The position numbers were made by a program, and so were the translations under genes. The notes below the pieces were generated by a model that made no database searches, was not told the origin of the DNA, and worked only from the letters and a program-made list of their open reading frames with translations. Shown here piece after piece: positions 55,428 through 64,000 of a stretch of 64,000 nucleotides of DNA. Every line of letters starts with the position of its first letter. The stretch's first letter is position 1. Source of the DNA: Paracoccus salsus (lineage in GTDB: Bacteria > Pseudomonadota > Alphaproteobacteria > Rhodobacterales > Rhodobacteraceae); contig NZ_JAKGGD010000006.1 in assembly GCF_021556615.1 (NCBI RefSeq), positions 186,001 through 250,000 of the forward strand, in the 5' to 3' direction.

Positions 55428-55853
55428 CTATTCGTCCTGCATGGCTTCGCGCCGTCGCATCGGCATCGCATCGATCAGGCCGATGATCTCGGCCGGATCG
55501 ACCGGCGCGCTGCGGGACAGCTTGATGCCGCCATCCTTGCCGATCAGCAGAACGGCGAAACCATCGCCGAGCCTCGGGCGCAAGGCGGTCGCGCCCGGGC
55601 CATCGGTCAGCAGCACGACGTCGCGTTCACGCAGCGCCGCCGCCTCTTCCTGCAAGGCGGCCAGCTGCGCCCGCACCGCGTGTCCCTGTCCCAGGACCAC
55701 GACCGGTCGCGCTGTCCATCGCAGCCCCTTCAGGCTGTCCGCCCGGATGGGCGACACCGGCAGACCACCCTGCCCGCCCGTTGATTCGGCCACCGCAAGC
55801 ACAGGAAAAACGGCGCCGAGGATGGTGCCGACAGCAAACAGGCGCAAGATCAT
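55428..55853 (-). CDS. DUF4174-like secreted protein, copy 1
   Basis: 141 residues. A signal peptide (MILRLFAVGTILGAVFPVLAVA) precedes a DUF4174-like domain: LKGLRWTARPVVVLGQG, a helix LAALQEEAAALRERDVVLLTDG, and a strand FAVLLIGKDGGIKLSRSAPVDPAEIIGLIDAMPMRRREAM. It has no active-site cysteines, although the pattern of a beta strand then D-G-G-x-K-L resembles thioredoxin-like folds. AGGAG lies 6 bases before the ATG. A paralogue lies 1.5 kb away, next to mcm. Function unknown. Confidence 0.82.
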   Translation of the reverse strand: MILRLFAVGTILGAVFPVLAVAESTGGQGGLPVSPIRADSLKGLRWTARPVVVLGQGHAVRAQLAALQEEAAALRERDVVLLTDGPGATALRPRLGDGFAVLLIGKDGGIKLSRSAPVDPAEIIGLIDAMPMRRREAMQDE

Positions 55854-55937
55854 GGCAAACTCCTTCGGGTGGACCTCACGCGCGGACGGGCTGCCGGGTT
55901 CCCCTGCGTCGATGGCGCGAGGAGAGCGATAGCGGAC

Positions 55938-56627
55938 ATGGACTGGCAGGCGCTTTTCCTGAACGACCGGGTCGCCGCCGCCCTCGTCACCGCCATCGTG
56001 GGCGGCGGGGTGGTCGCGGCTGGCTGGTTCTGGACGCACGCGCTGTCGCGACACCGTGACCGGGTGCTGCGCGATGAGCAGGTCTCGGACATCCAGCGCG
56101 CGCTGCTGGCCGAGATCCGCGCCCATGTCGCGGCGCTGGAACAGCAGCAGGCCGGAGACAGCTCCAGCGTCAGCCAGGCGCTGCGGCAGCGGCTGCTGGA
56201 TGACCGCCATGTCCCGATCCTGCCGCACGACGCCAATGACCGGATCTTTCGCGCGGTGGTCGAACAGGTCCATATCCTGCCCGAAAATGTCATCGATCCG
56301 GTCGTGCGCTACTACCGGCTGATCGCCGTGCGGGTCGCGCTGGCCCAGGACATCCGCCGCAGCGCCCGGGGTCAGCCCGAACGCGCCGGCGAGATGCTTG
56401 ATGACTATCTCAGCCTGACCAGCGAAACGCGGCAGGCCGGAAATTTCGCGATGATGGTGCTGGGCGCCAGCCTTCAGGGAGGCGCTGCCACGGTCAGGGC
56501 ATTGCTGAAGGCGCTGGCGCAGAAAGAGCAGGAAACCGGAAAAACGGCCGCCCCAGCGAACCCTGAGTCGGGCGGCCCGACGTCCGACGACCCTAATAGA
56601 ACACTTTCGGACCGGAGATTCCCTTGA
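55938..56627 (+). CDS. Membrane-anchored hypothetical protein
   Basis: 229 residues from MDWQALFLNDR at 55938; an ATG at 55869 is a longer alternative. One membrane segment (AAALVTAIVGGGVVAAGWFW, residues about 11-31) is followed by long amphipathic helices rich in Arg, Glu and Gln (RDRVLRDEQVSDIQRALLAEIRAHVAALEQQQ), probably a cytosolic helical domain. No catalytic motif. Its last 35 bases overlap the end of the convergent 72-residue gene. I do not recognise a family. Confidence 0.7.
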   Translation: MDWQALFLNDRVAAALVTAIVGGGVVAAGWFWTHALSRHRDRVLRDEQVSDIQRALLAEIRAHVAALEQQQAGDSSSVSQALRQRLLDDRHVPILPHDANDRIFRAVVEQVHILPENVIDPVVRYYRLIAVRVALAQDIRRSARGQPERAGEMLDDYLSLTSETRQAGNFAMMVLGASLQGGAATVRALLKALAQKEQETGKTAAPANPESGGPTSDDPNRTLSDRRFP

Positions 56628-56811
56628 TGGGCGGAAGACCGATCACCGCTGCGATCTCGTTGGAATTGCTGGCTTTCAGCAATTTGCGGACCAGTTCGTC
56701 GGTGTCGGTCGCGGCCGAGACGCGACCGGGGCGCACCGGCGGGGCGGCCGGCCGGGGAGTCTCGATCTTGCGCAGGGCGGACGGGTTGGCCAATGCTGAA
56801 CCTTTCGACAT
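56593..56811 (-). CDS. Small hypothetical protein
   Basis: 72 residues from MSKGSALANPSALRKIE at 56811; a longer frame to 56904 is rejected as basic filler. It is proline- and basic-rich at the N-terminus. The C-terminal helix TDELVRKLLKASNSNEIAAVIGLPPIKGISGPKVFY resembles a small helical pair. There are no known motifs. Its tail overlaps the tail of the plus-strand gene by 35 bases. It may be conserved in relatives, which would be the only support. Confidence 0.55.
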   Translation of the reverse strand: MSKGSALANPSALRKIETPRPAAPPVRPGRVSAATDTDELVRKLLKASNSNEIAAVIGLPPIKGISGPKVFY

Positions 56812-56907
56812 CACAGGCCCCAAGAGCGGCGCTGTTGACCTGAAGATAGGGGGCGCGACGCCGTTTCGCAACAAGAACCGCGATGCGCGCGCCGGGTTCC
56901 GCAACAG

Positions 56908-57438
56908 CTACTCGCCCAACCCGGCCCGCCCGACCTCTTGCCGGCGCAGTGGAAACTTGTCGATGGCGCGGCTGATCTCGCGCACATCCCAGGGCAACGG
57001 CTTGCGCAGCTTGACCTGCCCGTCCTTGTCCATGACGACCAGCGAGAACCCGCGGGGGTGCATCTGGCGGCGCCACGTGCTGGCTGCGGCCGGATCGGCG
57101 TCGATGATGACCACCACGTCGCGTTCGGCCAACACCCGGGGCTGCTCGCGCAACGCCTGCATCTGCTGGCGAAACGCGGGGTCCTCGGGCGAGTCCGCAA
57201 AGACCACGACCGGACGGGCGTTCCAGAGGAAATCGCCGGGTTCGACCTCGGCCGCGCCATATTCCAGCAACTCCGGTCCGCTGGAAGGTGCCGGCGGGGC
57301 GTCGGGCACCTCTTCGGGACTCATCGGGCGCGTGGCTTCGGAAGGGGATTGGCCAGCCGACACGACCGGCGGCGGCGCCTCGCGCGATGGCCCCATTGCG
57401 GCAACCGCCATTGCGAAAATCAGGAAATTCAACTTCAT
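56908..57438 (-). CDS. DUF4174-like secreted protein, copy 2, upstream of mcm
   Basis: 176 residues from MKLNFLIFAMAVAAM at 57438, with GAGG 7 bases ahead. A signal peptide and a Pro/Ser-rich spacer precede a domain matching copy 1: NARPVVVFADSPED, FRQQMQALREQPRVLAERDVVVIID, FSLVVMDKDGQVKLRKPLPWDVREISRAIDKFPLRRQE. The start is divergent from mcm by only 58 bases, so the promoters overlap. Both copies have lost any redox Cys pair. Likely envelope-localised; role unknown. Confidence 0.82.
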   Translation of the reverse strand: MKLNFLIFAMAVAAMGPSREAPPPVVSAGQSPSEATRPMSPEEVPDAPPAPSSGPELLEYGAAEVEPGDFLWNARPVVVFADSPEDPAFRQQMQALREQPRVLAERDVVVIIDADPAAASTWRRQMHPRGFSLVVMDKDGQVKLRKPLPWDVREISRAIDKFPLRRQEVGRAGLGE

Positions 57439-57496
57439 CGGCACCTCATCCTTAAAGTGAATATAGGGACGAGCGGCCCGTGGGAAAGGACGGATC

Positions 57497-59632
57497 ATGA
57501 CAAAACCGACGCTTGATGACTGGCGCAAGCTTGCCGAGAAGGAACTGAAGGGCCGCGATCCGGACAGCCTGACATGGGAGACGCTGGAAGGCATCCCCGT
57601 CAAGCCGCTTTACACCGAACAGGATACCGCGGGACTGGACCATATGGGATCGCTGCCCGGGCTTGTCCCGTTCACCCGCGGCCCGCGCGCCACGATGTAT
57701 GCCGGCAGGCCCTGGACGATCCGGCAATACGCGGGTTTTTCGACGGCCGAGGAATCGAACGCCTTCTATCGGCGCAACCTCGCCGCCGGGCAGCAGGGCG
57801 TCTCGGTCGCCTTCGACCTTGCCACGCACCGGGGCTATGACAGCGACCATCCGCGCGTCGAGGGCGATGTCGGCAAGGCGGGCGTGGCCATCGACAGCGT
57901 CGAGGACATGAAGATCCTGTTCGACGGCATCCCGCTGGACAAGGTGTCGGTGTCGATGACCATGAACGGCGCGGTGATCCCGATCCTGGCGAGTTTCATC
58001 GTAGCGGGCGAGGAACAGGGGCATGACAAGTCGGTGCTGTCGGGCACGATCCAGAACGACATCCTGAAAGAGTTCATGGTGCGGAACACCTATATCTATC
58101 CGCCCGAGCCCAGCATGCGGATCATCGCCGACATCATCGAATACACCGCAAACGAGATGCCGAAGTTCAACAGCATCTCGATCTCGGGCTATCACATGCA
58201 GGAAGCAGGCGCGAACCTGGTGCAGGAACTTGCCTATACCCTGGCCGACGGGCGCGAATATGTGCGCGCCGCGCTGGCCGCCGGGATGGACGTGGACAGG
58301 TTCGCCGGCCGGCTGTCGTTCTTCTTCGCGATCGGGATGAACTTCTTCATGGAGATCGCCAAGCTGCGCGCTGCGCGGCTTCTGTGGCACCGGATCATGT
58401 CCGAGTTCGACCCGAAGAAGGATGCCAGCCTGATGCTGCGCACCCATTGCCAGACCTCGGGCGTCAGCCTGCAGGAGCAGGACCCCTACAACAACGTCAT
58501 CCGCACCGCCTATGAGGCGATGTCGGCGGCACTTGGCGGCACCCAGTCGCTGCACACGAATGCGTTGGACGAGGCCATCGCCCTGCCCACCGATTTCAGC
58601 GCCCGGATCGCGCGCAACACGCAACTGATCCTGCAGGAAGAGACCGGCATCACCCATGTCGTCGACCCGCTGGCCGGCAGCTACTACATCGAGAGCCTGA
58701 CGGCGGAGCTTGCCGAAAAGGCCTGGGCGCTGATCGAGGAGGTCGAGGAAATGGGCGGGATGACCAAGGCCGTGGCCTCGGGCATGCCCAAGCTGCGTAT
58801 CGAGGAGACCGCCGCGCGGCGTCAGGCCCTGATCGACCGGGGAAAGGACGTGATCGTCGGCGTCAACAAGTACCGCAAGGACAAGGAAGACCCGATCGAC
58901 ATTCTGGACGTGGACAACGTCAAGGTCCGCGACAGCCAGATCGCGGCACTGGAAAGGATCCGCGCCAGCCGCGACGAAGCCGCCTGCCAGGCCGCGCTGG
59001 AGGAAATCACCCGCCGCTCGCGCGAGGGCGGCAACCTGCTGGAGGCGGCGGTCGAGGCCGCCCGCGCCCGCGCAACCGTCGGAGAGATCAGCATGGCCAT
59101 GGAAAAGCAGTTCGGGCGTCACCGCGCCGAGGTGAAGACACTGGCCGGAGTCTATGGCGCCGCCTATGAGGGCGACGAGGGCTTCGCGGCGATCCAGAGG
59201 GATGTCGAGGCCTTCGCCGAGGAGGAAGGCCGGCGGCCGCGCATGCTGGTCGTCAAGATGGGCCAGGACGGCCATGACCGCGGCGCCAAAGTGATCGCCA
59301 CCGCCTTTGCCGATATCGGCTTCGACGTCGATGTCGGGCCCCTGTTCCAGACCCCGGACGAGGCCGCGCAGGACGCCATCGACAACGACGTGCATGTGAT
59401 CGGCATCAGTTCGCAGGCGGCCGGCCACAAGACGCTGGCGCCGAAGCTGATCGAGGCGCTGAAGGCGCAGGGCGCGGGCGATATCCTGGTGATCTGCGGC
59501 GGCGTCATTCCCCAGCAGGATTACGAGTATCTGAAGAAGGCCGGCGTCAAGGCGATCTTCGGGCCGGGCACGAACATCCCCGCCGCCGCCGCCGACATCC
59601 TGAAGCTGATCCGCGCGGCCCGCGCCGCCTGA
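57497..59632 (+). CDS. scpA: Methylmalonyl-CoA mutase
   Basis: 711 residues, the usual length of the one-chain B12-dependent mutase that converts (R)-methylmalonyl-CoA to succinyl-CoA. The N-terminal TIM barrel shows the substrate region [23 protein letters not shown] and [24 protein letters not shown]. The C-terminal cobalamin-binding domain has [11 protein letters not shown] (DxHxxG, cobalt-ligand His593), then [11 protein letters not shown]. Together with pccAB it completes most of the propionyl-CoA pathway; the epimerase is absent. A GC hairpin follows the stop. Confidence 0.97.
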   Translation: MTKPTLDDWRKLAEKELKGRDPDSLTWETLEGIPVKPLYTEQDTAGLDHMGSLPGLVPFTRGPRATMYAGRPWTIRQYAGFSTAEESNAFYRRNLAAGQQGVSVAFDLATHRGYDSDHPRVEGDVGKAGVAIDSVEDMKILFDGIPLDKVSVSMTMNGAVIPILASFIVAGEEQGHDKSVLSGTIQNDILKEFMVRNTYIYPPEPSMRIIADIIEYTANEMPKFNSISISGYHMQEAGANLVQELAYTLADGREYVRAALAAGMDVDRFAGRLSFFFAIGMNFFMEIAKLRAARLLWHRIMSEFDPKKDASLMLRTHCQTSGVSLQEQDPYNNVIRTAYEAMSAALGGTQSLHTNALDEAIALPTDFSARIARNTQLILQEETGITHVVDPLAGSYYIESLTAELAEKAWALIEEVEEMGGMTKAVASGMPKLRIEETAARRQALIDRGKDVIVGVNKYRKDKEDPIDILDVDNVKVRDSQIAALERIRASRDEAACQAALEEITRRSREGGNLLEAAVEAARARATVGEISMAMEKQFGRHRAEVKTLAGVYGAAYEGDEGFAAIQRDVEAFAEEEGRRPRMLVVKMGQDGHDRGAKVIATAFADIGFDVDVGPLFQTPDEAAQDAIDNDVHVIGISSQAAGHKTLAPKLIEALKAQGAGDILVICGGVIPQQDYEYLKKAGVKAIFGPGTNIPAAAADILKLIRAARAA

Positions 59633-59652
59633 ATCGTGCGTCCCGCGATGGC

Positions 59653-59674
59653 CGGGGGGCTGTCTGCCCCCCCG
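59653..59674. terminator. GC-rich hairpin after methylmalonyl-CoA mutase
   Basis: CCGGGGGGC pairs with GCCCCCCCGG over TGTCT (one extra C). It is followed by GGACCCCCCGAGGATATTT rather than a T-run. Runs of this wording after stop codons are familiar to me from Rhodobacteraceae genomes, so it may be a dispersed terminator-type element. Confidence 0.5.
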
Positions 59675-59736
59675 GACCCCCCGAGGATATTTCCGGACCG
59701 AAGCAACCCACCCTCGCGGCGAGGCCGGCGCCGTCG

Positions 59737-61026
59737 TCAGACCTCTTCGATGCGAAGCTCGACCGGGTCGCTGACCAGCACGCCGGTTCGCGGCAGGGCC
59801 TCGACGGCGAAATCGATCGCCTCGGGCGTGGTCTTGTGGGTGACGACGAGCACCGGCACGCTGCTGTCGCTGTGCTGGCCGTATTGACGCATCCGGTCGA
59901 TCGAGATGCCCGCGTCGCCCAGCACCGAGGCGACCTTGGCCAGCGCGCCCGGCTTGTCCTGCAACTCCAGCCGCATGTAATAGGCGGCCGGAACCGCTGT
60001 TCGGGCGGGCTGCGCGGCCTTCAGCGCGGCGGCCGGCTGTCCGAAGACCGGCATGCGGACGCCTCGGGCGATCTCGACGATGTCGGACAGCACCGCGCTG
60101 GCGGTCGGGCCCTCGCCGGCGCCCGCCCCGCGCAGGACGATCTGGCCGACGCTGTCGCCTTCGATCACCACCATGTTGGTGCCGCCCATCAGCTGACCCA
60201 AGGGGCTGTCGGCGGGAACGAGGCAGGGGGACATGCGCTGTTCCAGACCGCGCGCGGTCATCTGCGCCACGCCCAGCAGCTTGATCCGGTAGCCGAGATC
60301 CGCAGCCCGGCGGATGTCGTCGATGCTGACCCGCTCGATCCCCTCGATCTCGACCGCGTCGAACCGGACCTGGGTCCCGAAGGCGATGGCCGACAGGATG
60401 GCCAGCTTGTGGCTGGCATCGATGCCGCCAACATCGAGCTGCGGGTCGGCTTCGAGATAGCCAAGCTGCCGTGCCTCTTCGAACACCGCCTCATAGGGCA
60501 GCCCGGCGCTTTCCATTCGCGTCAGGATATAGTTGCAGGTGCCGTTCATGACACCCATCACCCGCGAGATATCGTTGCCGGCCAGCGATTCCGTCATCGT
60601 CTTGATGACCGGGATGCCGCCTGCCACCGCAGCCTCGAAACGAAGCACGCGGCCCAGTTGTTCGGCCTGCAGCGCCAGGTCCTGCCCATGAATCGCCAGC
60701 AACGCCTTGTTCGCCGTGACCACGTCCTTGCCGGCCCTCAGGGCCGCCTCGATGCTGTCGCGGGCGACGCCGTTGTCACCGCCGATCAACTCGACATAGA
60801 CATCGACATCATCCGCCGTCGCGATCGCCATGGCATCGCTTTCCCACCGGTAGCCGGACAGGTCCGCGTCGCGGTTCTTCAGCCGGTCGCGGGCGCCCAC
60901 CGCGGTGATCGACACGGCGCGACCCGAGCGAAGCGCCAGCAATTCGGCGTGCTTCTGGACGATCTTGACGACACCGATCCCGACGGTGCCAAGCCCGGCA
61001 ATGCCCAGGCGGAGGGGGGACGACAT
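59737..61026 (-). CDS. hom: Homoserine dehydrogenase
   Basis: 429 residues. It reduces aspartate semialdehyde to homoserine in threonine and methionine synthesis. The Rossmann motif GIAGLGTVGIGVV lies at residues 8-20. The catalytic segment includes VMGVMNGTCNYILTRM and LGYLEADPQLDVGGIDASHKLAIL. A C-terminal ACT domain (about 350-425, YMRLELQDKPGALAKVASVLGDAGISI) indicates allosteric feedback, probably by threonine. It is monocistronic and convergent with mcm. Confidence 0.97.
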   Translation of the reverse strand: MSSPLRLGIAGLGTVGIGVVKIVQKHAELLALRSGRAVSITAVGARDRLKNRDADLSGYRWESDAMAIATADDVDVYVELIGGDNGVARDSIEAALRAGKDVVTANKALLAIHGQDLALQAEQLGRVLRFEAAVAGGIPVIKTMTESLAGNDISRVMGVMNGTCNYILTRMESAGLPYEAVFEEARQLGYLEADPQLDVGGIDASHKLAILSAIAFGTQVRFDAVEIEGIERVSIDDIRRAADLGYRIKLLGVAQMTARGLEQRMSPCLVPADSPLGQLMGGTNMVVIEGDSVGQIVLRGAGAGEGPTASAVLSDIVEIARGVRMPVFGQPAAALKAAQPARTAVPAAYYMRLELQDKPGALAKVASVLGDAGISIDRMRQYGQHSDSSVPVLVVTHKTTPEAIDFAVEALPRTGVLVSDPVELRIEEV

Positions 61027-61113
61027 GGAAGCCTCGTTTTCATCGATTGCGCGGGGTGTTAGCGCGGTCGGGCGAAGGTTGCAACGCCGAAGCCACGACC
61101 GCGCGACCGCGGA

Positions 61114-61557
61114 TCAGATCCAGCGGCGCGTGCGTGACCGGTAGTCGGCGAACCCGGTGCCGAAGGCCGCCGCCAGCCGGCGTTCCTCGACCGCGATGAA
61201 GCGGCGGCTGATGATCGCCACGAAGCCTGGCACCAGGATCGGCGCGGCCAGCGGCGCGTCGAAGATCAGGCACAGGCCGGTCAGGATGACCGCGTCGCCC
61301 AGATAGATGGGGTTGCGGCTGCGTGCGAAGATGCCGCCCGTGACCAGTGCGCGGGGCTGGCCATGCGGATCGACGGTGGTGCGCCTGCGCAACAGTGCCG
61401 CGGCGGCTGCCACCATCAGCAGAAGTCCTGCCGCGACCAGCATGCGCCCGGGCCAGACCTGCCATGAGGGGCCGTGCGGCACGACCCGACCCACAAGCCA
61501 GCCGGCCGCGGCAAACCCCGCCAGCCAGACGGGCGGGTAATCCGCTGTCAGCCGCAT
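61114..61557 (-). CDS. Isoprenylcysteine carboxyl methyltransferase-like membrane protein
   Basis: 147 residues with about three or four membrane helices (residues 11-28, 38-60, 85-115). The C-terminal half has the ICMT/PEMT-type pattern: GGIFARSRNPIYLGD and then FIAVEERRLAAAFGTGFADYRSRTRRW. In the family this region binds S-adenosylmethionine. It may methylate a small lipid or prenyl compound; the substrate is unknown. It lies 6 bases after the following minus-strand gene (61564-62085), so the two form a likely operon. Confidence 0.85.
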   Translation of the reverse strand: MRLTADYPPVWLAGFAAAGWLVGRVVPHGPSWQVWPGRMLVAAGLLLMVAAAAALLRRRTTVDPHGQPRALVTGGIFARSRNPIYLGDAVILTGLCLIFDAPLAAPILVPGFVAIISRRFIAVEERRLAAAFGTGFADYRSRTRRWI

Positions 61558-61563
61558 CGTCCG

Positions 61564-62085
61564 TCAGCCTTCGTCGTCATGGCCTGACCACTCTCCGTCG
61601 ATGCCCGTTGCACGCATGATCGACACCACCCGCCGTGCAGCCTGCAGCGTGATGTCGTGGATATCATGGACGTCACCGGCGCTCATGTCATCCGGATAGC
61701 GCTCGCCGCGCGTGTTGATGAAGGTCGGGTGCCAGTGACCCGGCTGCTGCCCGGGGCGCCACGAGGCGTGGCACAACAGGTTGCGCTGCAACCGCAATCG
61801 GCTCAGGGACTCGGCCAGGATGTGGCGGTCCTCGACCCGGGCCTGACGCATCGCGGCGACGAAACCGTCGATCAGCGTGCCAAGCGTGTCATCGGCGATT
61901 TCCTCCATGCGGCGCAGCCAGCGTTCCAGCGCGGCGTCATCCGCGTCCTCGCCCAGACCTTGCCGGGTCAGCGAAAAGATGGCGCGTTTCAGCGCCTCTT
62001 CCAGAAAGCCGAACGCCGAGACGGCGTGGCCGATGGCCGAGGCCATCTCGTCGGACAGGCGGTCGGGGGCGCGCGGCAGGGTCAT
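61564..62085 (-). CDS. HEPN-like alpha-helical protein of unknown function
   Basis: 173 residues, mostly helical. AIGHAVSAFGFLEEALKRAIFSL resembles the first HEPN helix, and LRLQRNLLCHASWRP contains R-x4-H (RNLLCH), the catalytic motif of HEPN ribonucleases. The pattern is short and could be fortuitous. It precedes the membrane methyltransferase-like gene by 6 bases. No nucleotidyltransferase partner (MNT/COG2250 type) is visible, so a classic toxin-antitoxin pair is not supported. Confidence 0.7.
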   Translation of the reverse strand: MTLPRAPDRLSDEMASAIGHAVSAFGFLEEALKRAIFSLTRQGLGEDADDAALERWLRRMEEIADDTLGTLIDGFVAAMRQARVEDRHILAESLSRLRLQRNLLCHASWRPGQQPGHWHPTFINTRGERYPDDMSAGDVHDIHDITLQAARRVVSIMRATGIDGEWSGHDDEG

Positions 62086-62281
62086 GCGGCAGTCCTAGCC
62101 CGAAATGCCGAGCCTGTCTGCCCCCGACCAGCTGCCTCTGGTGCGGGCATCTTGCGGCAGATCATCACGCGGCCAGGCTGGTTCCGCAGAGCGACGGAAC
62201 GTCGCGATCAACCGTGTCCTGACCCGCCGCGACCGGGCAGCGGCTTCGATCATCAACCGCCCGCCCGGGGCGGAAGCGGAC

Positions 62282-62923
62282 CTAGCTGCCGGCGATCACG
62301 CGCACATAGTTCATCGTTTCGCGGTAGGGCGGGATGCCGCCATATTTCGATACCGCGCCCGGCCCGGCATTGTAGGCCGCCAGCGCCAGACGCCAGTTGC
62401 CGAACTGATTGTACATCATCCGCAGATAGCGGGCGCCGCCCTGAAGGTTCTGAACCGGGTCATTGGCGTTCACGCCCAGCTTTGCCGCGGTGCCGGGCAT
62501 CAACTGCGCCAGACCCGTCGCTCCCTTGTGCGACCGCGCGCGCGGATTCCAGCCCGATTCCTGCTGCACCAGCCGCAGGAAAAGATCCTCGGGTATGCCA
62601 TGCCGACGGGCCGCGTCGCGGGCAAGCGGGATGAAATCGCTGCGTTTGCCGCGATAGGCGGGGATATTGGCGGAAAGCTGGATCTCGACGGTGCTGCGGT
62701 TTCCGCCCCCGGGCTGCAAGCGTGCCGATTGCTGATACTGCGTGGCCAGTCGCGAATCCATCAGTCTCGTCTGGCGCGCGAACTGGTCGGCGCGGGATTT
62801 CGAGGAACTGCCCGAAAGTCGCAACCCCTCGGCGGCCGCCGGCCCCGGCATCATGGCCGGCATCGCCATGGCGCCGATCAAGGCCGCGCACAGCGCAAGT
62901 CTTGCCCTTGGAATAATATGCAT
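62282..62923 (-). CDS. Secreted lytic transglycosylase (SLT domain)
   Basis: 213 residues. A cleavable signal peptide ([22 protein letters not shown]) leads into a short basic spacer. The SLT domain from about residue 100 begins [31 protein letters not shown], with Glu of QQESGWN as the catalytic acid. [22 protein letters not shown] and [24 protein letters not shown] follow. It cleaves peptidoglycan in the periplasm. There is no partner gene; ssb lies 270 bases upstream on the other strand. Confidence 0.94.
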   Translation of the reverse strand: MHIIPRARLALCAALIGAMAMPAMMPGPAAAEGLRLSGSSSKSRADQFARQTRLMDSRLATQYQQSARLQPGGGNRSTVEIQLSANIPAYRGKRSDFIPLARDAARRHGIPEDLFLRLVQQESGWNPRARSHKGATGLAQLMPGTAAKLGVNANDPVQNLQGGARYLRMMYNQFGNWRLALAAYNAGPGAVSKYGGIPPYRETMNYVRVIAGS

Positions 62924-63193
62924 CGTTCCGCCCTCGTTCTTCCCGAATTCTCGCGCCGTGGCGCGTCGCGCTTTTTCGTTATCGCGTTGTGAAGGAACTA
63001 TACAGAAAATCGATCTTCAAGCCAGCCATGCGGATTCAGGCCCCCGGCCGCCCTGCCCGGTCGGCAAGTTCCCGCCGATCATTCCAGGGGGCCGGGCCAG
63101 GCGGAGGATCGGTCCCCGGGGGCGAAGCGCTTGCGCCCGGCGGGGGCGCTGGGATAGACCGTCCTGAAGAGTATCGAAGCGGGGAACTGGGGT

Positions 63194-63697
63194 ATGTCAG
63201 GCAGCGTCAACAAGGTCATTCTGATCGGCAATCTGGGGCGCGACCCGGAAATTCGCACCTTCCAGAATGGCGGCAAGGTGGCAAATCTGCGGATTGCGAC
63301 CTCGGAGCAGTGGAAGGACCGCAACACCGGAGAGCGGCGCGAGAAGACCGAATGGCACTCGGTCGCGATCACCTCGGAGGGTCTGGTGAACGTGGTCGAG
63401 CGCTTTCTGAAGAAGGGCAGCAAGGTCTATATCGAAGGCCAGCTTGAAACCCGCAAATGGCAGGACCAGTCCGGTCAGGACCGCTATTCGACCGAGGTCG
63501 TGCTGCGCGGCTTCAACGGAACGCTGCAGATGCTTGACGGGCGCGGCGAAGGCGGCGGCGGCGGGCGCGAATCGGGCGGTGGCGGCTATGATGATTCCCG
63601 CGGGAGCGGTGGCCAGACCGGCGGTGGCCAGACCGGCGGTGGCCAGACCGGCGGTGGCGGCGGCCGCAGCGATTACGACGACGAGATCCCGTTCTGA
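63194..63697 (+). CDS. ssb: Single-stranded DNA-binding protein
   Basis: 167 residues. N-terminal OB fold ([73 protein letters not shown]). A Gly/Gln linker built from repeats leads to the acidic tip DDEIPF, which recruits replication and repair partners. GGAACTGGGG lies ahead of the ATG. It is the last complete gene in the window. Confidence 0.97.
   Translation: MSGSVNKVILIGNLGRDPEIRTFQNGGKVANLRIATSEQWKDRNTGERREKTEWHSVAITSEGLVNVVERFLKKGSKVYIEGQLETRKWQDQSGQDRYSTEVVLRGFNGTLQMLDGRGEGGGGGRESGGGGYDDSRGSGGQTGGGQTGGGQTGGGGGRSDYDDEIPF
63608..63652 (+). repeat. Three 15-bp tandem units in the ssb linker
   Basis: GGTGGCCAGACCGGC is repeated three times without interruption (63608, 63623, 63638). It encodes GGQTG units of the flexible SSB linker. 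Such arrays change copy number easily. Confidence 0.95.
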
Positions 63698-64000
63698 GCG
63701 CGGCGCGCGCGGCAGGCAAGTCGCGGGACATTCGGCACGGGGGCGGTTCGGAACGGAAGACGAACTCGGCCTGAGCGTCCTTGCCGTCAGGCCGTTGGCG
63801 GCATCTGTGTCGATGGCCCTGGCGGCCCTGCGGATCGCATCCCTGCCCCCTCTGGCATGGCAGGCCCGACTTTCAAGGTGGGGCTGGGCGGGTCGGGGCA
63901 CTCGCTCGCGGGCATCCCCAGCATGCGCGATTCGATGCCGGACGGTGCCAGGATCCTGAACAGTCGGACCATCACGCCTCAGCGGCGGTTCGCACCGCCG
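63698..64000. other. 3' end of window, no certain gene
   Basis: About 300 bases. An ATG at 63857 opens a frame (MAGPTFKVGLGGSG) that runs off the window without a stop for 48 codons. It could be the start of a downstream gene, but no domain can be recognised. On the minus strand, a 62-codon frame is not convincing. Confidence 0.3.

Noticed and set aside
57452-59428. 658-codon minus-strand frame opposite methylmalonyl-CoA mutase
   Set aside because: Shadow of mcm without domain support.
62936-62950. LexA-like GTTC-N7-ATTC near the lytic transglycosylase start
   Set aside because: One mismatch to the GTTC-N7-GTTC box and no SOS gene context; too weak.

Overview
The window is an ordinary, gene-dense stretch of a GC-rich alphaproteobacterial chromosome. 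It most resembles the family Rhodobacteraceae, and Paracoccus or a close relative is my best guess. The guess rests on gene content and style: an IspD-IspF fusion, a family II (Mn-dependent) pyrophosphatase, an fdsGBACD-type NAD-dependent formate dehydrogenase with its own LysR regulator, a pccB...pccA...mcm propionyl-CoA cluster, CarD next to a 7Fe ferredoxin, a PhaJ-like hydratase with a PhaR-type box, and many 4-base ATGA or GTGA stop/start overlaps. This is inference from protein families; no database was searched.

Layout. 1-9.1 kb holds housekeeping genes: the 3' part of purL, ispDF, pgpA and pncC on the plus strand, then ltaE, a YcgN-type protein, ribF, a PhaJ-like hydratase, a HAD phosphatase and ppaC on the minus strand. 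9.5-15.8 kb carries tRNA-Asn, a metallo-beta-lactamase-fold hydrolase divergent from an orphan histidine kinase, lon, an HU-like protein and two tRNA-Val genes (anticodons CAC and TAC). 15.7-22.4 kb is the one accessory-looking stretch. It has about 0.8 kb without a gene, a 1505-residue secreted-type protein (PA14, cadherin-like repeats, a Gly/Asp/His linker, a G8 domain and a beta-helix) and an orphan membrane-anchored protein.

22.4-31.2 kb has a phosphoesterase and a lipid-kinase-like gene, then the formate dehydrogenase operon fdsR-fdsG-fdsB-fdsA-fdhD-fdsD. 31.2-38.3 kb holds an RND efflux pump pair and katG. 38.3-50 kb holds carD, fdxA, an S4 protein with an SUV3-like helicase, a TPR protein, an SCP2 protein with a lipase-like hydrolase, the corC-ybeY-phoH operon, and alr-mlaE-mlaF. 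50-59.7 kb is the propionyl-CoA to succinyl-CoA module (pccB, pccA, mcm), interspersed with small lipoproteins and two DUF4174 paralogues. 59.7-64 kb holds hom, a small membrane methyltransferase-like protein, a HEPN-like protein, a lytic transglycosylase and ssb.

How it works together. Three coherent metabolic units are visible: formate oxidation to CO2 with NADH production, including cofactor sulfuration by FdhD; propionyl-CoA carboxylation and isomerisation, with the epimerase not in the window; and a PhaJ-like step linking beta-oxidation to polyhydroxyalkanoate. I see no insertion sequence, phage, CRISPR array or rRNA. The most unusual items are the G8/PA14/cadherin giant protein with its 260-bp perfectly duplicated module, and several palindromic sites next to metabolic genes (phaJ, fds, katG, pccB) that look like specific operators.
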